From: an uncultured bacterium
Lineage (GTDB): Bacteria > Bacillota > Clostridia > Lachnospirales > Lachnospiraceae
Direction: 5' to 3'
DNA length: 64,000 nt
Assembly: GCA_947643595.1 (NCBI GenBank)
Contig: CANRWP010000001.1
Location: 1-64,000 of the forward strand
Positions 7,956 to 15,299 of this stretch are shown here, piece by piece. The translations under genes were made by a program, and so were the position numbers. Every line of letters starts with the position of its first letter. Positions within the stretch are counted from its first letter, which is position 1. Below the pieces are notes generated by a model. That model had not been told where the DNA came from and made no database searches. It saw nothing but the letters and a program-made list of their open reading frames with translations.

Positions 7956-8507
7956 TCAGTTGATTCGTTCATCCATGCTAATCATGTCATTTATAGTAAC
8001 GACGTAGGTGGCTCTGTCGCAGCGCAGCGTCGTGACAGAATAATGGATGGGGACGCCGCTTGCCTGATAACCTGTTTTCTCGATATGGAACAGCGGGTCG
8101 CCGATATTGCATTTTAAGAGATCGGCCAGATTGTTTGTAGCGATGATTCCGTTGATTTCAAGGGTGGAGGTAGCCGGAACGATGGCATAATCCTCCTGCA
8201 GTATCCTGCGGCTTGCGATAGGCCCATAGCCGGATAGAGTATCATTAAATCCTCTCGTCTTATTCAGATGATATTTCTCTTTCTGATAGGAAATGAAAGT
8301 TCCCTTTCCCTGAACCTTCTGGACAAGTCCGTCGTCGGACAGTTTTTCCATTGCCTTCCTTATTGTGATCTTGCTGACCTGATACTGATTGCTCAGTTCG
8401 GTTTCCGTAGGCAATTTTTCTCCCGGTTTATATTTTTTTAAAGTGATCGCATTTCTGATATCTGATTCCACCTGCAGGTATAAGGGTTTGTTACTCTTGA
8501 GATTCAC
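7956..8507 (-). CDS. GntR-family regulator with shortened UTRA domain
   Basis: A 183-residue regulator with a GTG start; TGGAG lies 8 bases upstream. The winged helix is complete (LPTETELSNQYQVSKITIRKA, residues about 34-54). The UTRA effector domain is only about 100 residues instead of about 140-160: it goes from the first strand (RGFNDTLSGYGPIASRRIL) almost directly to the C-terminal segment (DPLFHIEKTGYQASGVPIHYS). The central strands with the R-x-R-x-x-D-G-x-P element seem to be missing. There is no frameshift, so it may be an internal in-frame deletion or a divergent compact form. It is divergent from the Gfo/Idh gene. Confidence 0.75.
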   Translation of the reverse strand: MNLKSNKPLYLQVESDIRNAITLKKYKPGEKLPTETELSNQYQVSKITIRKAMEKLSDDGLVQKVQGKGTFISYQKEKYHLNKTRGFNDTLSGYGPIASRRILQEDYAIVPATSTLEINGIIATNNLADLLKCNIGDPLFHIEKTGYQASGVPIHYSVTTLRCDRATYVVTINDMISMDERIN

Positions 8508-8615
8508 TGTGTCTACTCCAAATTTCTATTGATGATTAAAAGATATTACACCACATATTTTTCTGTTTTGATACCTTTTGGGATGCTCATGAGCGCCGCA
8601 GGGATTTTATAGAAG

Positions 8616-8658
8616 ATTGCCGTAATTCTGACTTTTGCCGGGATTACGGCAATTTTTT
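8616..8658 (+). terminator. Strong intrinsic terminator between divergent genes
   Basis: ATTGCCGTAAT (8616-8626) pairs perfectly with ATTACGGCAAT (8643-8653), followed by TTTTTT. It is oriented on the plus strand but no plus-strand gene lies upstream, and the next promoter begins only at 8662. It may end a small RNA or be left over from a lost gene. Confidence 0.75.
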
Positions 8659-8661
8659 GCG

Positions 8662-8691
8662 TTGATGGGGATCCTTTTTCTGTGATAAAAT
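8662..8691 (+). promoter_or_regulatory. Probable promoter of the Gfo/Idh gene
   Basis: TTGATG (8662-8667), an 18-bp spacer and TAAAAT (8686-8691), about 40 bases before the start codon at 8732. Confidence 0.55.
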
Positions 8692-8731
8692 AAATAATCA
8701 TAAACTGTGTAAAAGAATAGGGGGAGGAGAT

Positions 8732-9754
8732 ATGCTTACAGCAGCTTACATCGGATTCGGCGTCAGCGCAAGGGAATATCATATACCGTATGTGGAAAAA
8801 AGGGAAGATATCAGAGTAAAATATGTGTACCGCCGCGAGGAGGATATTGCGCAGAACGCGGCATATGAGCCGTTTTATCCGGAGATTGTTTTTACGACGG
8901 ATATGGAGAGGATCCTGGGAGATCCGGAAGTGAATCTGGTGGTGGTCTGCGCTCCGGATGCTTTTCATGTGCCGTATGCAAAGCAGATCCTGAACGCGGG
9001 AAAACATGCGCTGATCGAGAAACCCTTCGCGCCCACGGCGAAGGAGGCGGAGGAAGTTTTTGCGCTGGCTCGGGAAAAGGGACTGATCTGTATGCCAAAC
9101 CAGAACCGACGGTTTGATGCGGATGTCCTCGCGGTGAAGGAAGTGCTTGAGAGCGGAAAGTTGGGAGATATGGTGAAGTTTGAGAGTCACTACGATTATT
9201 TCAGGGGGAACGGATGGTATGATTATTTTGGCACGCTGTACAATCTTGGGGTGCATACTATCGATCAGGTGATCAGTATATTTGGCATACCGGACCGGAC
9301 GCACTTTGACGTGCGCAGTATCCACCATCCGGGTATGGCGGACGACTATTACGATCTGGAATTTTATTACGGGAACAGCAAGGCGACGGTCAATACCAGC
9401 ATGTGCGTATTGATCGATTACCCCAGATTTGCGGTGCACGGGACAAGGGGGAGCCTCGCGCTGCCGCCGGCGGTCCACAATTCAGGAAAGAAAAAGATTG
9501 TGGGACGCCATGTCATCAATACGGATCCTGCGTCCGAGGACAGATGGGGCACGCTGGTCTATATGGATGAAAACGGGGAGAAGAGAGAGGAAAAGGTGCA
9601 GGTGGGCTGCGCGCACTATGAGAGGATCTATGACAATCTGGCGGCGGCGATCGAACAGGGAGCCGAAAAATGTATAAAGGATGAGGAAGCTATAAAAGTA
9701 CTGGAAATTCTGGAGGATGCGACGGCTGTTGCAAGATCGTTTAAGCAGCCGTGA
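8732..9754 (+). CDS. Gfo/Idh/MocA family NAD(P)-dependent oxidoreductase
   Basis: A 340-residue sugar/inositol dehydrogenase-type protein. The N-terminal Rossmann fold starts with AAYIGFGVSAREYHIPY (the GxG element reads GFGVSA). VVVCAPDAFHVPYAKQIL and HALIEKPFAPTAKEAEEVF contain the family EKP motif with its catalytic Lys. The C-terminal alpha/beta domain includes NLGVHTIDQ with the conserved His. GGGGGAGGAG precedes the ATG. The specific sugar cannot be read from the sequence. The divergent GntR regulator may control it. Confidence 0.88.
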   Translation: MLTAAYIGFGVSAREYHIPYVEKREDIRVKYVYRREEDIAQNAAYEPFYPEIVFTTDMERILGDPEVNLVVVCAPDAFHVPYAKQILNAGKHALIEKPFAPTAKEAEEVFALAREKGLICMPNQNRRFDADVLAVKEVLESGKLGDMVKFESHYDYFRGNGWYDYFGTLYNLGVHTIDQVISIFGIPDRTHFDVRSIHHPGMADDYYDLEFYYGNSKATVNTSMCVLIDYPRFAVHGTRGSLALPPAVHNSGKKKIVGRHVINTDPASEDRWGTLVYMDENGEKREEKVQVGCAHYERIYDNLAAAIEQGAEKCIKDEEAIKVLEILEDATAVARSFKQP

Positions 9755-9779
9755 CCACTGCATTTTTTCAATGTACCAG

Positions 9780-9808
9780 TAGACTTTTATTTTCGAATAT
9801 AGTATAAT
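9780..9808 (+). promoter_or_regulatory. Probable promoter of the DUF342/HD-GYP pair
   Basis: TAGACT (9780-9785), a 17-bp spacer and a perfect TATAAT (9803-9808), about 40 bases before the chosen start. Confidence 0.6.
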
Positions 9809-9849
9809 ATTGAAGTCTATATTTAAAAAATAAAAGGATGGTATTTCGC

Positions 9850-11916
9850 ATGAGTACGGATCGGCTTTCCCCCAAAAACGCCGCGTATACGATAAGAGAA
9901 AATTCGGAATATATGGCTGAACAGCATCAGGAAATTCTTCTGGGAAAGGAAGACGGTCTGGATGTATCACTTTATTCTAATCCGGAGTTCAACTGGCTTC
10001 AGATGGAGCAGATCAGAACCGGAATCAAGGATAAGGTGGATGTCTCGTGCTATGCCGATCCCACATACAGCTATGAGACGATGAAGCAGATCCGTCTTTC
10101 CATGTATTCTTCGATCGATCTTTCGGAATATCTGGAGAGGGGGTTCGTGGACGATGAGCTGGAGCAGATTCGTCTTGCCCTGGAAGACGGGCTCGCCATC
10201 GACGTGTGGCTTACTGACGATATGTATGTGCAGCAGATATATGAGATCAGGATCGGGCTGTATGAGGGGCTGGATGTCTCCGTATATGCGGATTCCCAGT
10301 ATAACTGGATGCAGATGAGGGAAATCCGCCTGGGGCTGGAAAAGAAGCTGAAAGTGTCCTGCTATACGAACGGTCTGTTCAGCCACTGGCAGATGAAGGA
10401 GATCCGCCTGGGACTGGAGGCTGGGCTGAATGTATCATCCTATGCGAAGCTGATCTTTTCCGGAACGGATATGAAGCAGAAGCGAGAGGATCTTATGAAC
10501 GAGAAGACCACCACCTGTGCATCTCCCGGTAAAGGCGGAACAGGCGGCAGAGCCGGAGCGAAAAAGGAATTCAGCATTTTTGTGGAGGATAACGGAAACC
10601 GTGTCTATGCGTTTATACAGCTCATAGCGGGAAATGTAGTTACGGAGGAAGATATTTACGGGGCATTGAAAAAGAGGGGCATCGTAAACGGTATAAACCG
10701 AGAGGCGATCGCCGAGATGATCAAAAAGAAAAAGACAAACGAGAAGATACTGATCGCGGAGGGGATACCCGCTGAGGACGGCAAAAACGGCTGGTTTGAA
10801 TTTTTTGTAAGGCTTGATCTTCCCCGCATTCCCGCTCCTCTTCCGGACGGCGGTGTGGATTATGTGAATATAGAAGCCTTTGAGATGGTGGATGAAGGGG
10901 AGCGGATCGCTGTCTACCATCCGGCGGAAAAGGGGAAAGACGGACAGAATGTTTTCGGGGAAGTGATTCACGGCAACGAGGGAGTGGAGAAGAAACCCCT
11001 GAAAGGGGAAGGCTTTACGATCGCGCCGGACGGAGTGACTTATCTGTCCAAATTGAGCGGAAAATTTGAGTATATAAACGGCAGGATCATTATCTCCAAT
11101 ATGATCATTGTGCGCGAGGATGTGACGGCGGTCACGGGAAAACTGGAAGTGGACGGGTCGGTTTATGTGATCGGCAGTGTTTATTCGGGCGGTTCTATCT
11201 CGGCTACCGGGGATATTATTGTTGAGCACAACGTGGAATCGGGCAGATTGGTGGCCGGCGGCAACATTATGATCAAGAAGGGAAGCTGCTCCAAAAATGA
11301 CTGTTTTATCGAAGCGGGTGGAGAAGTTTCAGGCAGTTTTTTTGAGGCAGCCAATATCGAAGCCGGGGGCAATATCCGGGCAAACTATATTATGAACAGC
11401 GACATCAACACGATGGAGAAGGTCATCGTGTCAGGCAGTAAGGGAATGCTCCTTGGCGGGATTACCCGTGCGGTAAAAGGGGTGGACACCTACAACCTTG
11501 GGAATAAATCTCATATTAAGACGGTACTGGAAATCGGGAAGAATAAACTCTATAATAAGCAGCAATCTGTCTTTGCGAAAAAGAGAGTACAGATACAGGA
11601 TGAGTTGATGATGCTGGAAGAGCGCTGGAACAGCATTCTGCAGTCGCTTCCGCCCAACAAGGAGCAGGCGGAGGAGATGATCAAAAAGCTGAATGCGGCG
11701 ATCGTGGCGAAAGATCATGAACTGGCAGATCTGGATGCGGAGGCGTCCAAATTGACGAGTCTGACGGAGCAGGACATGAAGGCGGTTATTGTGAGGGGGA
11801 TCGCCCATGAGGGAAGTATTGTGGAGATCAATACGATCAGATATGTGCTTCCGTCGCGGATAGCCAGGGTGATCTTTAAACTGAGGAACAAGAATGTCGT
11901 AATGGTGAAACTGTAG
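9850..11916 (+). CDS. FapA-like DUF342 protein with seven N-terminal 26-residue repeats
   Basis: A 688-residue protein. The ATG at 9850 is chosen because the AAGGA element abuts the earlier ATG at 9838. Residues about 21-218 are seven and a half copies of a strict 26-residue repeat with consensus L-x-V-S-x-Y ... W-x-Q-M-x-x-I-R-L-G-L-E. A Gly-rich linker leads to a DUF342/FapA domain (about residues 235-570), including the stretch of glycine-rich beta-solenoid turns (GSVYSGGSISATGDIIVEHN). A coiled coil (about 590-650) and a small C-terminal strand domain follow. FapA relatives affect cell-surface or motility functions, but this role is not proven. The next gene is 18 bases downstream. Confidence 0.85.
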   Translation: MSTDRLSPKNAAYTIRENSEYMAEQHQEILLGKEDGLDVSLYSNPEFNWLQMEQIRTGIKDKVDVSCYADPTYSYETMKQIRLSMYSSIDLSEYLERGFVDDELEQIRLALEDGLAIDVWLTDDMYVQQIYEIRIGLYEGLDVSVYADSQYNWMQMREIRLGLEKKLKVSCYTNGLFSHWQMKEIRLGLEAGLNVSSYAKLIFSGTDMKQKREDLMNEKTTTCASPGKGGTGGRAGAKKEFSIFVEDNGNRVYAFIQLIAGNVVTEEDIYGALKKRGIVNGINREAIAEMIKKKKTNEKILIAEGIPAEDGKNGWFEFFVRLDLPRIPAPLPDGGVDYVNIEAFEMVDEGERIAVYHPAEKGKDGQNVFGEVIHGNEGVEKKPLKGEGFTIAPDGVTYLSKLSGKFEYINGRIIISNMIIVREDVTAVTGKLEVDGSVYVIGSVYSGGSISATGDIIVEHNVESGRLVAGGNIMIKKGSCSKNDCFIEAGGEVSGSFFEAANIEAGGNIRANYIMNSDINTMEKVIVSGSKGMLLGGITRAVKGVDTYNLGNKSHIKTVLEIGKNKLYNKQQSVFAKKRVQIQDELMMLEERWNSILQSLPPNKEQAEEMIKKLNAAIVAKDHELADLDAEASKLTSLTEQDMKAVIVRGIAHEGSIVEINTIRYVLPSRIARVIFKLRNKNVVMVKL
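9958..10503 (+). repeat. Seven in-frame 78-bp coding repeats
   Basis: The repeat units start at residues 37, 63, 89, 115, 141, 167 and 193 of the DUF342 protein with no indel, each 26 codons. Units 1, 2, 5, 6 and 7 keep V-S-x-Y; units 3 and 4 are more divergent. The repeat is clear in protein but eroded in DNA, so it is old and under selection. Confidence 0.85.
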
Positions 11917-11934
11917 AAGGAGGTGGGATGGAAA

Positions 11935-13032
11935 ATGGCGCGTGATACAATTTTGATTCTGGAGGATGACAATGCCAGCTGCGCAAAACTGACCGAAATA
12001 TTTCAGGATAAATATAAGATTCAGACGGTTTTTACGGAGAGAGAAGGGATAGACTTTTTGAGAAAGCATGCCGCTTCGCTGGCGGTTGTTCTGGTAAACA
12101 TTATGATACCGGCCAAAGATAATTTTCAGATTTTGGGATGGCTCAGCGAGAAAGGCTTTTTAAACCGGATTCCCTTTATGATGATCACAAATGAAATGAC
12201 GGCGGGATATGAGAAGAGGGGATATGAGTTTGGTATAGTCGGTTATATCAGGAAACCTTTTTATCCGGAAGTAGTAAAACAGCTGGTGGAGAATGTCATC
12301 GAGGTGTTCCAGCACAGGGGACAGCTTGAGGTCATGGTGAAAAGTCAGAATGAAAAGCTGATAAAGCAGAATGCTCTGTTGAAAATGATGGCTGACAAGC
12401 AGAAGCATGCAAAGGAGATTCTGATTACGTCGCTGAGCAATATAGTGGAGTTCAGGAACCTGGAATCGAAACAGCATATAAAAAGGATTCGCGAGCTGAC
12501 TTTCTGTCTCGGAAACAGTGTCATGAAATTGTATCCGGAGTACGAGCTCACGGCGGAGAAGATCGATACGATCGGCTGGGCGTCCTGCCTGCATGATATC
12601 GGGAAAATTGTCATTCCGGACAATATCATACTGAAAGCAGGCAAGCTGACGGCGAATGAGTACGAGGTGATCAAGTCCCACACATCGAAGGGGGCGGAGA
12701 TCATAGAGAAAGTCATCGATCTGGACAACGGGGAGTTCTGTGATTGCGCCTACGATATAGCGAGGCATCATCACGAAAAGTATGACGGAAACGGTTATCC
12801 GGACGGCCTCAAAGGGGAGGAGATCAGCATTGCGGCTCAGATCGTTTCGCTGGTGGATATCTACGATGCGCTGACCTCAAAACGTATCTACAAGGCCGCG
12901 TATAAGACGGATAAGGCTTACCAGATGATCATAAGCGGCCAGAGCGGCGCTTTCTCCTCGAAACTTCTGAAAGCCTTTACCGAGGCGAGCAAGGAGTTTG
13001 AGAATATCGTGCAGAAGTATTGCGATGATTAA
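11935..13032 (+). CDS. Receiver-like/HD-GYP domain protein with altered phosphoacceptor
   Basis: A 365-residue protein. ATG 11935 is used because the GTG at 11923 lies within the ribosome site AAGGAGG. Residues 5-120 form a receiver fold with the acidic pair (EDD, 10-12), the Thr and the IRKP Lys intact. The phosphoacceptor position reads VVLVNIMIP, with Asn55 where Asp is expected. An HD-GYP domain follows: LHDIGKIVIPD, then RHHHEKYDGNGYPDG, both intact, so cyclic-di-GMP phosphodiesterase activity is expected. It probably works constitutively or through partner contact rather than by phosphorylation. Probably cotranscribed with the DUF342 gene. Confidence 0.88.
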   Translation: MARDTILILEDDNASCAKLTEIFQDKYKIQTVFTEREGIDFLRKHAASLAVVLVNIMIPAKDNFQILGWLSEKGFLNRIPFMMITNEMTAGYEKRGYEFGIVGYIRKPFYPEVVKQLVENVIEVFQHRGQLEVMVKSQNEKLIKQNALLKMMADKQKHAKEILITSLSNIVEFRNLESKQHIKRIRELTFCLGNSVMKLYPEYELTAEKIDTIGWASCLHDIGKIVIPDNIILKAGKLTANEYEVIKSHTSKGAEIIEKVIDLDNGEFCDCAYDIARHHHEKYDGNGYPDGLKGEEISIAAQIVSLVDIYDALTSKRIYKAAYKTDKAYQMIISGQSGAFSSKLLKAFTEASKEFENIVQKYCDD

Positions 13033-13045
13033 AGTGACAGAGGAG

Positions 13046-13082
13046 CCCCTGAAAGCATGGGATGTGCTTTCAGGGGTTTTCC
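13046..13082 (+). terminator. Terminator after the HD-GYP gene
   Basis: CCCCTGAAAGCA (13046-13057) pairs perfectly with TGCTTTCAGGGG (13065-13076), then TTTTCC. It closes the DUF342/HD-GYP operon. Confidence 0.9.
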
Positions 13083-13084
13083 AT

Positions 13085-13470
13085 TATACAGAAAATGTAT
13101 AAAATATATTGACAGCTCTCAATATTACCTGTTAAAATAGTAGCACATATCTGGGGAACATCTTGTGAAACTTCTGACCATTTCGGTTGACGATCCCTGT
13201 TATGAGAACATTTCAATGAATATGGCGGATCGGAGAAGACGGTGGTGGTGGCGGTTTCCATGAAATTGTCAGGGGGATTCTTTATAGAGATTCTTCTTTC
13301 CGGCCAAAGCGAAAGGAGAACTAACTGTATGAAGGAAAAAGAGGCAAAAAAGAAACTGGAAGAGATGAACCTGCTGGATGACTTGCTGTTCGGTTTGCTG
13401 GTGACTTATCCGGAGATCGGGGAGCGGTTTGTGAGGAAGGTGCTCAGAATCATTTTCGGCAGGGAGTTTA
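13085..13470 (+). repeat. Copy A of a duplicated Rpn-type element (leader plus 5' coding part)
   Basis: This stretch is closely similar to 21172-21530, including about 240 bases of non-coding leader before the start codon. The shared leader begins with a promoter (TTGACA 13109-13114, 18-bp spacer, TAAAAT 13133-13138) and contains identical blocks such as GAACATCTTGTGAAACTTCT. Conservation of the leader together with the gene start means the unit was copied as one element. No terminal inverted repeats or target duplications were seen. Confidence 0.8.
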
Positions 13471-13815
13471 AGCGTCTGTCAGTGACCGCACAGAAAGTGT
13501 TTTACGGTGCTGATTCTGATCTGCACGGCGCCAGGCTGGATGTGTATATGGAGCCGGAGATAGAAGAGGGCTTTGAGGGAAGGGCTGCGGTCCGGGAGAG
13601 AGTATGATGAACTGAAGAATGTGGCGATCATTATGATTATGCCTTATGATCCGTTTGGGCTGAATTGCATGATGTATACGGTGAAAAATAAGTGCGTGGA
13701 AGAGCCGGAGATGGAGTACGAGGATGGAGCAAGCACTCTGTTTTTGTATACAAAAGGAACCAAGAAACGGTATCTTCAAATTCTGGAGAGTAAGGGGATA
13801 AACGGGCAGACATAA
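13329..13815 (+). pseudogene. Decayed Rpn-family PD-(D/E)XK nuclease / putative transposase
   Basis: The start (MKEKEAKKKLEEMNLLDD) follows GAAAGGAGAA and encodes the N-terminal half of the family, reaching the active-site Asp region GARLDVYMEP. The frame then ends at 13607, and the homologous continuation (YDELKNVAIIMIMPYDPFG) appears in another frame from about 13600 to 13815. The segment between, which should carry the E-x-Q/K half of the nuclease site, is missing. So there is both a deletion and a frameshift. Rpn proteins promote RecA-independent recombination or act in phage defence; this copy cannot make a whole protein. Confidence 0.8.
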
Positions 13816-13935
13816 CATCTGAAATTTCACCTGTGATGATAAGCGTTCCGGTAATACGGTCAGCGAAACCAAGATAGATATTTCCGCTTTTGACAGCGAT
13901 ATCAGACGCAATGACGGCTGATTCCGATGGCGGAT
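13808..13935 (-). pseudogene. Fragment of a EutS/PduU-type microcompartment shell protein gene
   Basis: The minus strand encodes PSESAVIASDIAVKSGNIYL followed by GFADRITGTLIITGEISDV. This matches the central part of EutS/PduU BMC shell proteins (pattern TPSE-x-x-x-IA-x-D-x-A-x-K-x-x-x-V-x-x-GF-x-DR-x-x-G-x-L-x-x-x-G). Only about 40 of about 115 residues remain. The N-terminal half is absent, and the C-terminal end runs into the antisense of the Rpn pseudogene at about 13810. Probably a gene broken or replaced by the element. Bases 13936-14152 hold nothing else recognisable. Confidence 0.65.
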
Positions 13936-14152
13936 GACTGGTAATCCACCTGCCCGTTTGCCATTTGTCCGATTCGTACATCCCATATTATATATATTTT
14001 TGCAAGCAATATATCAGCGTTTCTTAAATCATACTATTCGCAAAATTTTCTGTCAAGAAGGAGGGGAGAAATCTAAAGATTAAGATGGTGTTGTATTTGC
14101 GGAGGTTTTCCTGTATGATTGTGAATAGGAAAAATAACAGGCAGGATATTCT

Positions 14153-15124
14153 ATGAAAAATAAAGTAATTAAAATAACAGGTGCCGCCACTGCTGCATTC
14201 GGTGTTTTTATGGCGTTTGGCTGGTCTTTCTTTGATCTGATGATCCACTGCAGAGACAGGAGTCGGCCTGCAAATAAGAAATGGTTTGAGGAGTTGTCCC
14301 ATATAAAGATCAACCATCCGAGGAATAAGTTTGAAAAAGAATACGAAGAGGGCAAAGCCTGGTGTCGGCGGCAGAATATGCAGGACTGCTATATCAGAAG
14401 CAGGGACGGCTTGTTGCTGCACGGATTTTATCTGCCGGCGGCGAAAGCGGAACGTTATGTTCTGCTCTGCCACGGATATAAGGGCAGCGGTTTCGGAGAT
14501 TTTGCCTATACGGCAAAGTTTCTCCACGAAAACGGGTGCCGCCTGCTCTTCATTGATCAGCGCTGCGGCGGACAAAGTGAGGGAAAATATATTACCTTCG
14601 GGGCAAAGGAACAGTGGGATGTACAGCAATGGGCATACTATATTGCGAAGAGAAATAAAGAAAAGCTTCCCGTTTATCTCTACGGGGAATCTATGGGAGC
14701 CGCTTCGGTGCTCATGGCATCGGGGCACAAACTGCCGAAGGAGGTAAAAGGGCTGATCGCGGACTGCGGTTTCCGTTCCATGAAAGGGCAGCTTCAGGAC
14801 ATTGCCGCAGGGTGGTTCCATCTGAACCGTGTGGACCTGCTGCTGCTCAGGGTAGATTTGTTCTGCAGGCTTTTGGGGGGCTTCCGCATGAAAGATGCCG
14901 ACACGACGAACGCAATGAAAACCAACAAAAGGCCGGTTTTGTTTTTTCACGGGGGAAAGGATTCCTATGTAAGGCCTGAGAATACCCGATATAACTACGC
15001 ATTATGCCGGGCATCCAAAGAACTTGTCATTATTCCGGAGGCAAGACATCGATGCAGTCCGTATGTGGAACCGGAATTGTACAGGCGCAGACTTCTGGAA
15101 TTTTTTGCAAAATATGATCATTGA
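14153..15124 (+). CDS. Alpha/beta hydrolase, membrane-anchored
   Basis: A 323-residue serine hydrolase. An N-terminal hydrophobic segment (residues about 8-28) suggests a membrane anchor. The hydrolase core follows: LCHGYKGSG (oxyanion region), YGESMGAAS (nucleophile elbow), HGGKDSYVRPENT (acid) and EARHRCSPY (His). This arrangement resembles the YqkD-like or BD-FAE/cinnamoyl-ester-type hydrolases common in Clostridia. Substrate unknown. It is monocistronic, ended by the terminator at 15134-15166. Confidence 0.85.
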   Translation: MKNKVIKITGAATAAFGVFMAFGWSFFDLMIHCRDRSRPANKKWFEELSHIKINHPRNKFEKEYEEGKAWCRRQNMQDCYIRSRDGLLLHGFYLPAAKAERYVLLCHGYKGSGFGDFAYTAKFLHENGCRLLFIDQRCGGQSEGKYITFGAKEQWDVQQWAYYIAKRNKEKLPVYLYGESMGAASVLMASGHKLPKEVKGLIADCGFRSMKGQLQDIAAGWFHLNRVDLLLLRVDLFCRLLGGFRMKDADTTNAMKTNKRPVLFFHGGKDSYVRPENTRYNYALCRASKELVIIPEARHRCSPYVEPELYRRRLLEFFAKYDH

Positions 15125-15133
15125 TCATACCAT

Positions 15134-15166
15134 GGCGTCAGCTTAATGTGCTGGCGCTTTTTTTAT
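15134..15166 (+). terminator. Terminator after the alpha/beta hydrolase
   Basis: GCGTCAGC pairs with GCTGGCGC (one G-U), followed by a run of seven T. Confidence 0.8.
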
Positions 15167-15192
15167 TTCACAGGAAATTGTGTCCTGTGAAA
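15166..15192 (+). promoter_or_regulatory. Inverted repeat upstream of the condensation-domain gene (possible TetR operator)
   Basis: TTTCACAGGA (15166-15175) and TCCTGTGAAA (15183-15192) form perfect 10-bp arms around AATTGTG. It lies about 110 bases before the first gene of the acyl-assembly cluster. The cluster's TetR regulator is a candidate ligand, though no copy of the site was seen before the tetR-type gene itself. Confidence 0.45.
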
Positions 15193-15299
15193 TGTTTCAG
15201 ACAGTTATATGCAAAATGTTTGTTAAGTCCCCAAAAGGGTAGAATTTAAATATAAAATGTGTTAACTTCACAAAAGGACAGGAAAACAGGAGGTTGCAA

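Noticed and set aside
13070-13261. Minus-strand small ORFs shared by both Rpn leaders (13070-13261 and 21107-21301)
   Set aside because: They share a segment only because the leader DNA is duplicated; no ribosome site and differing ends argue against a protein.
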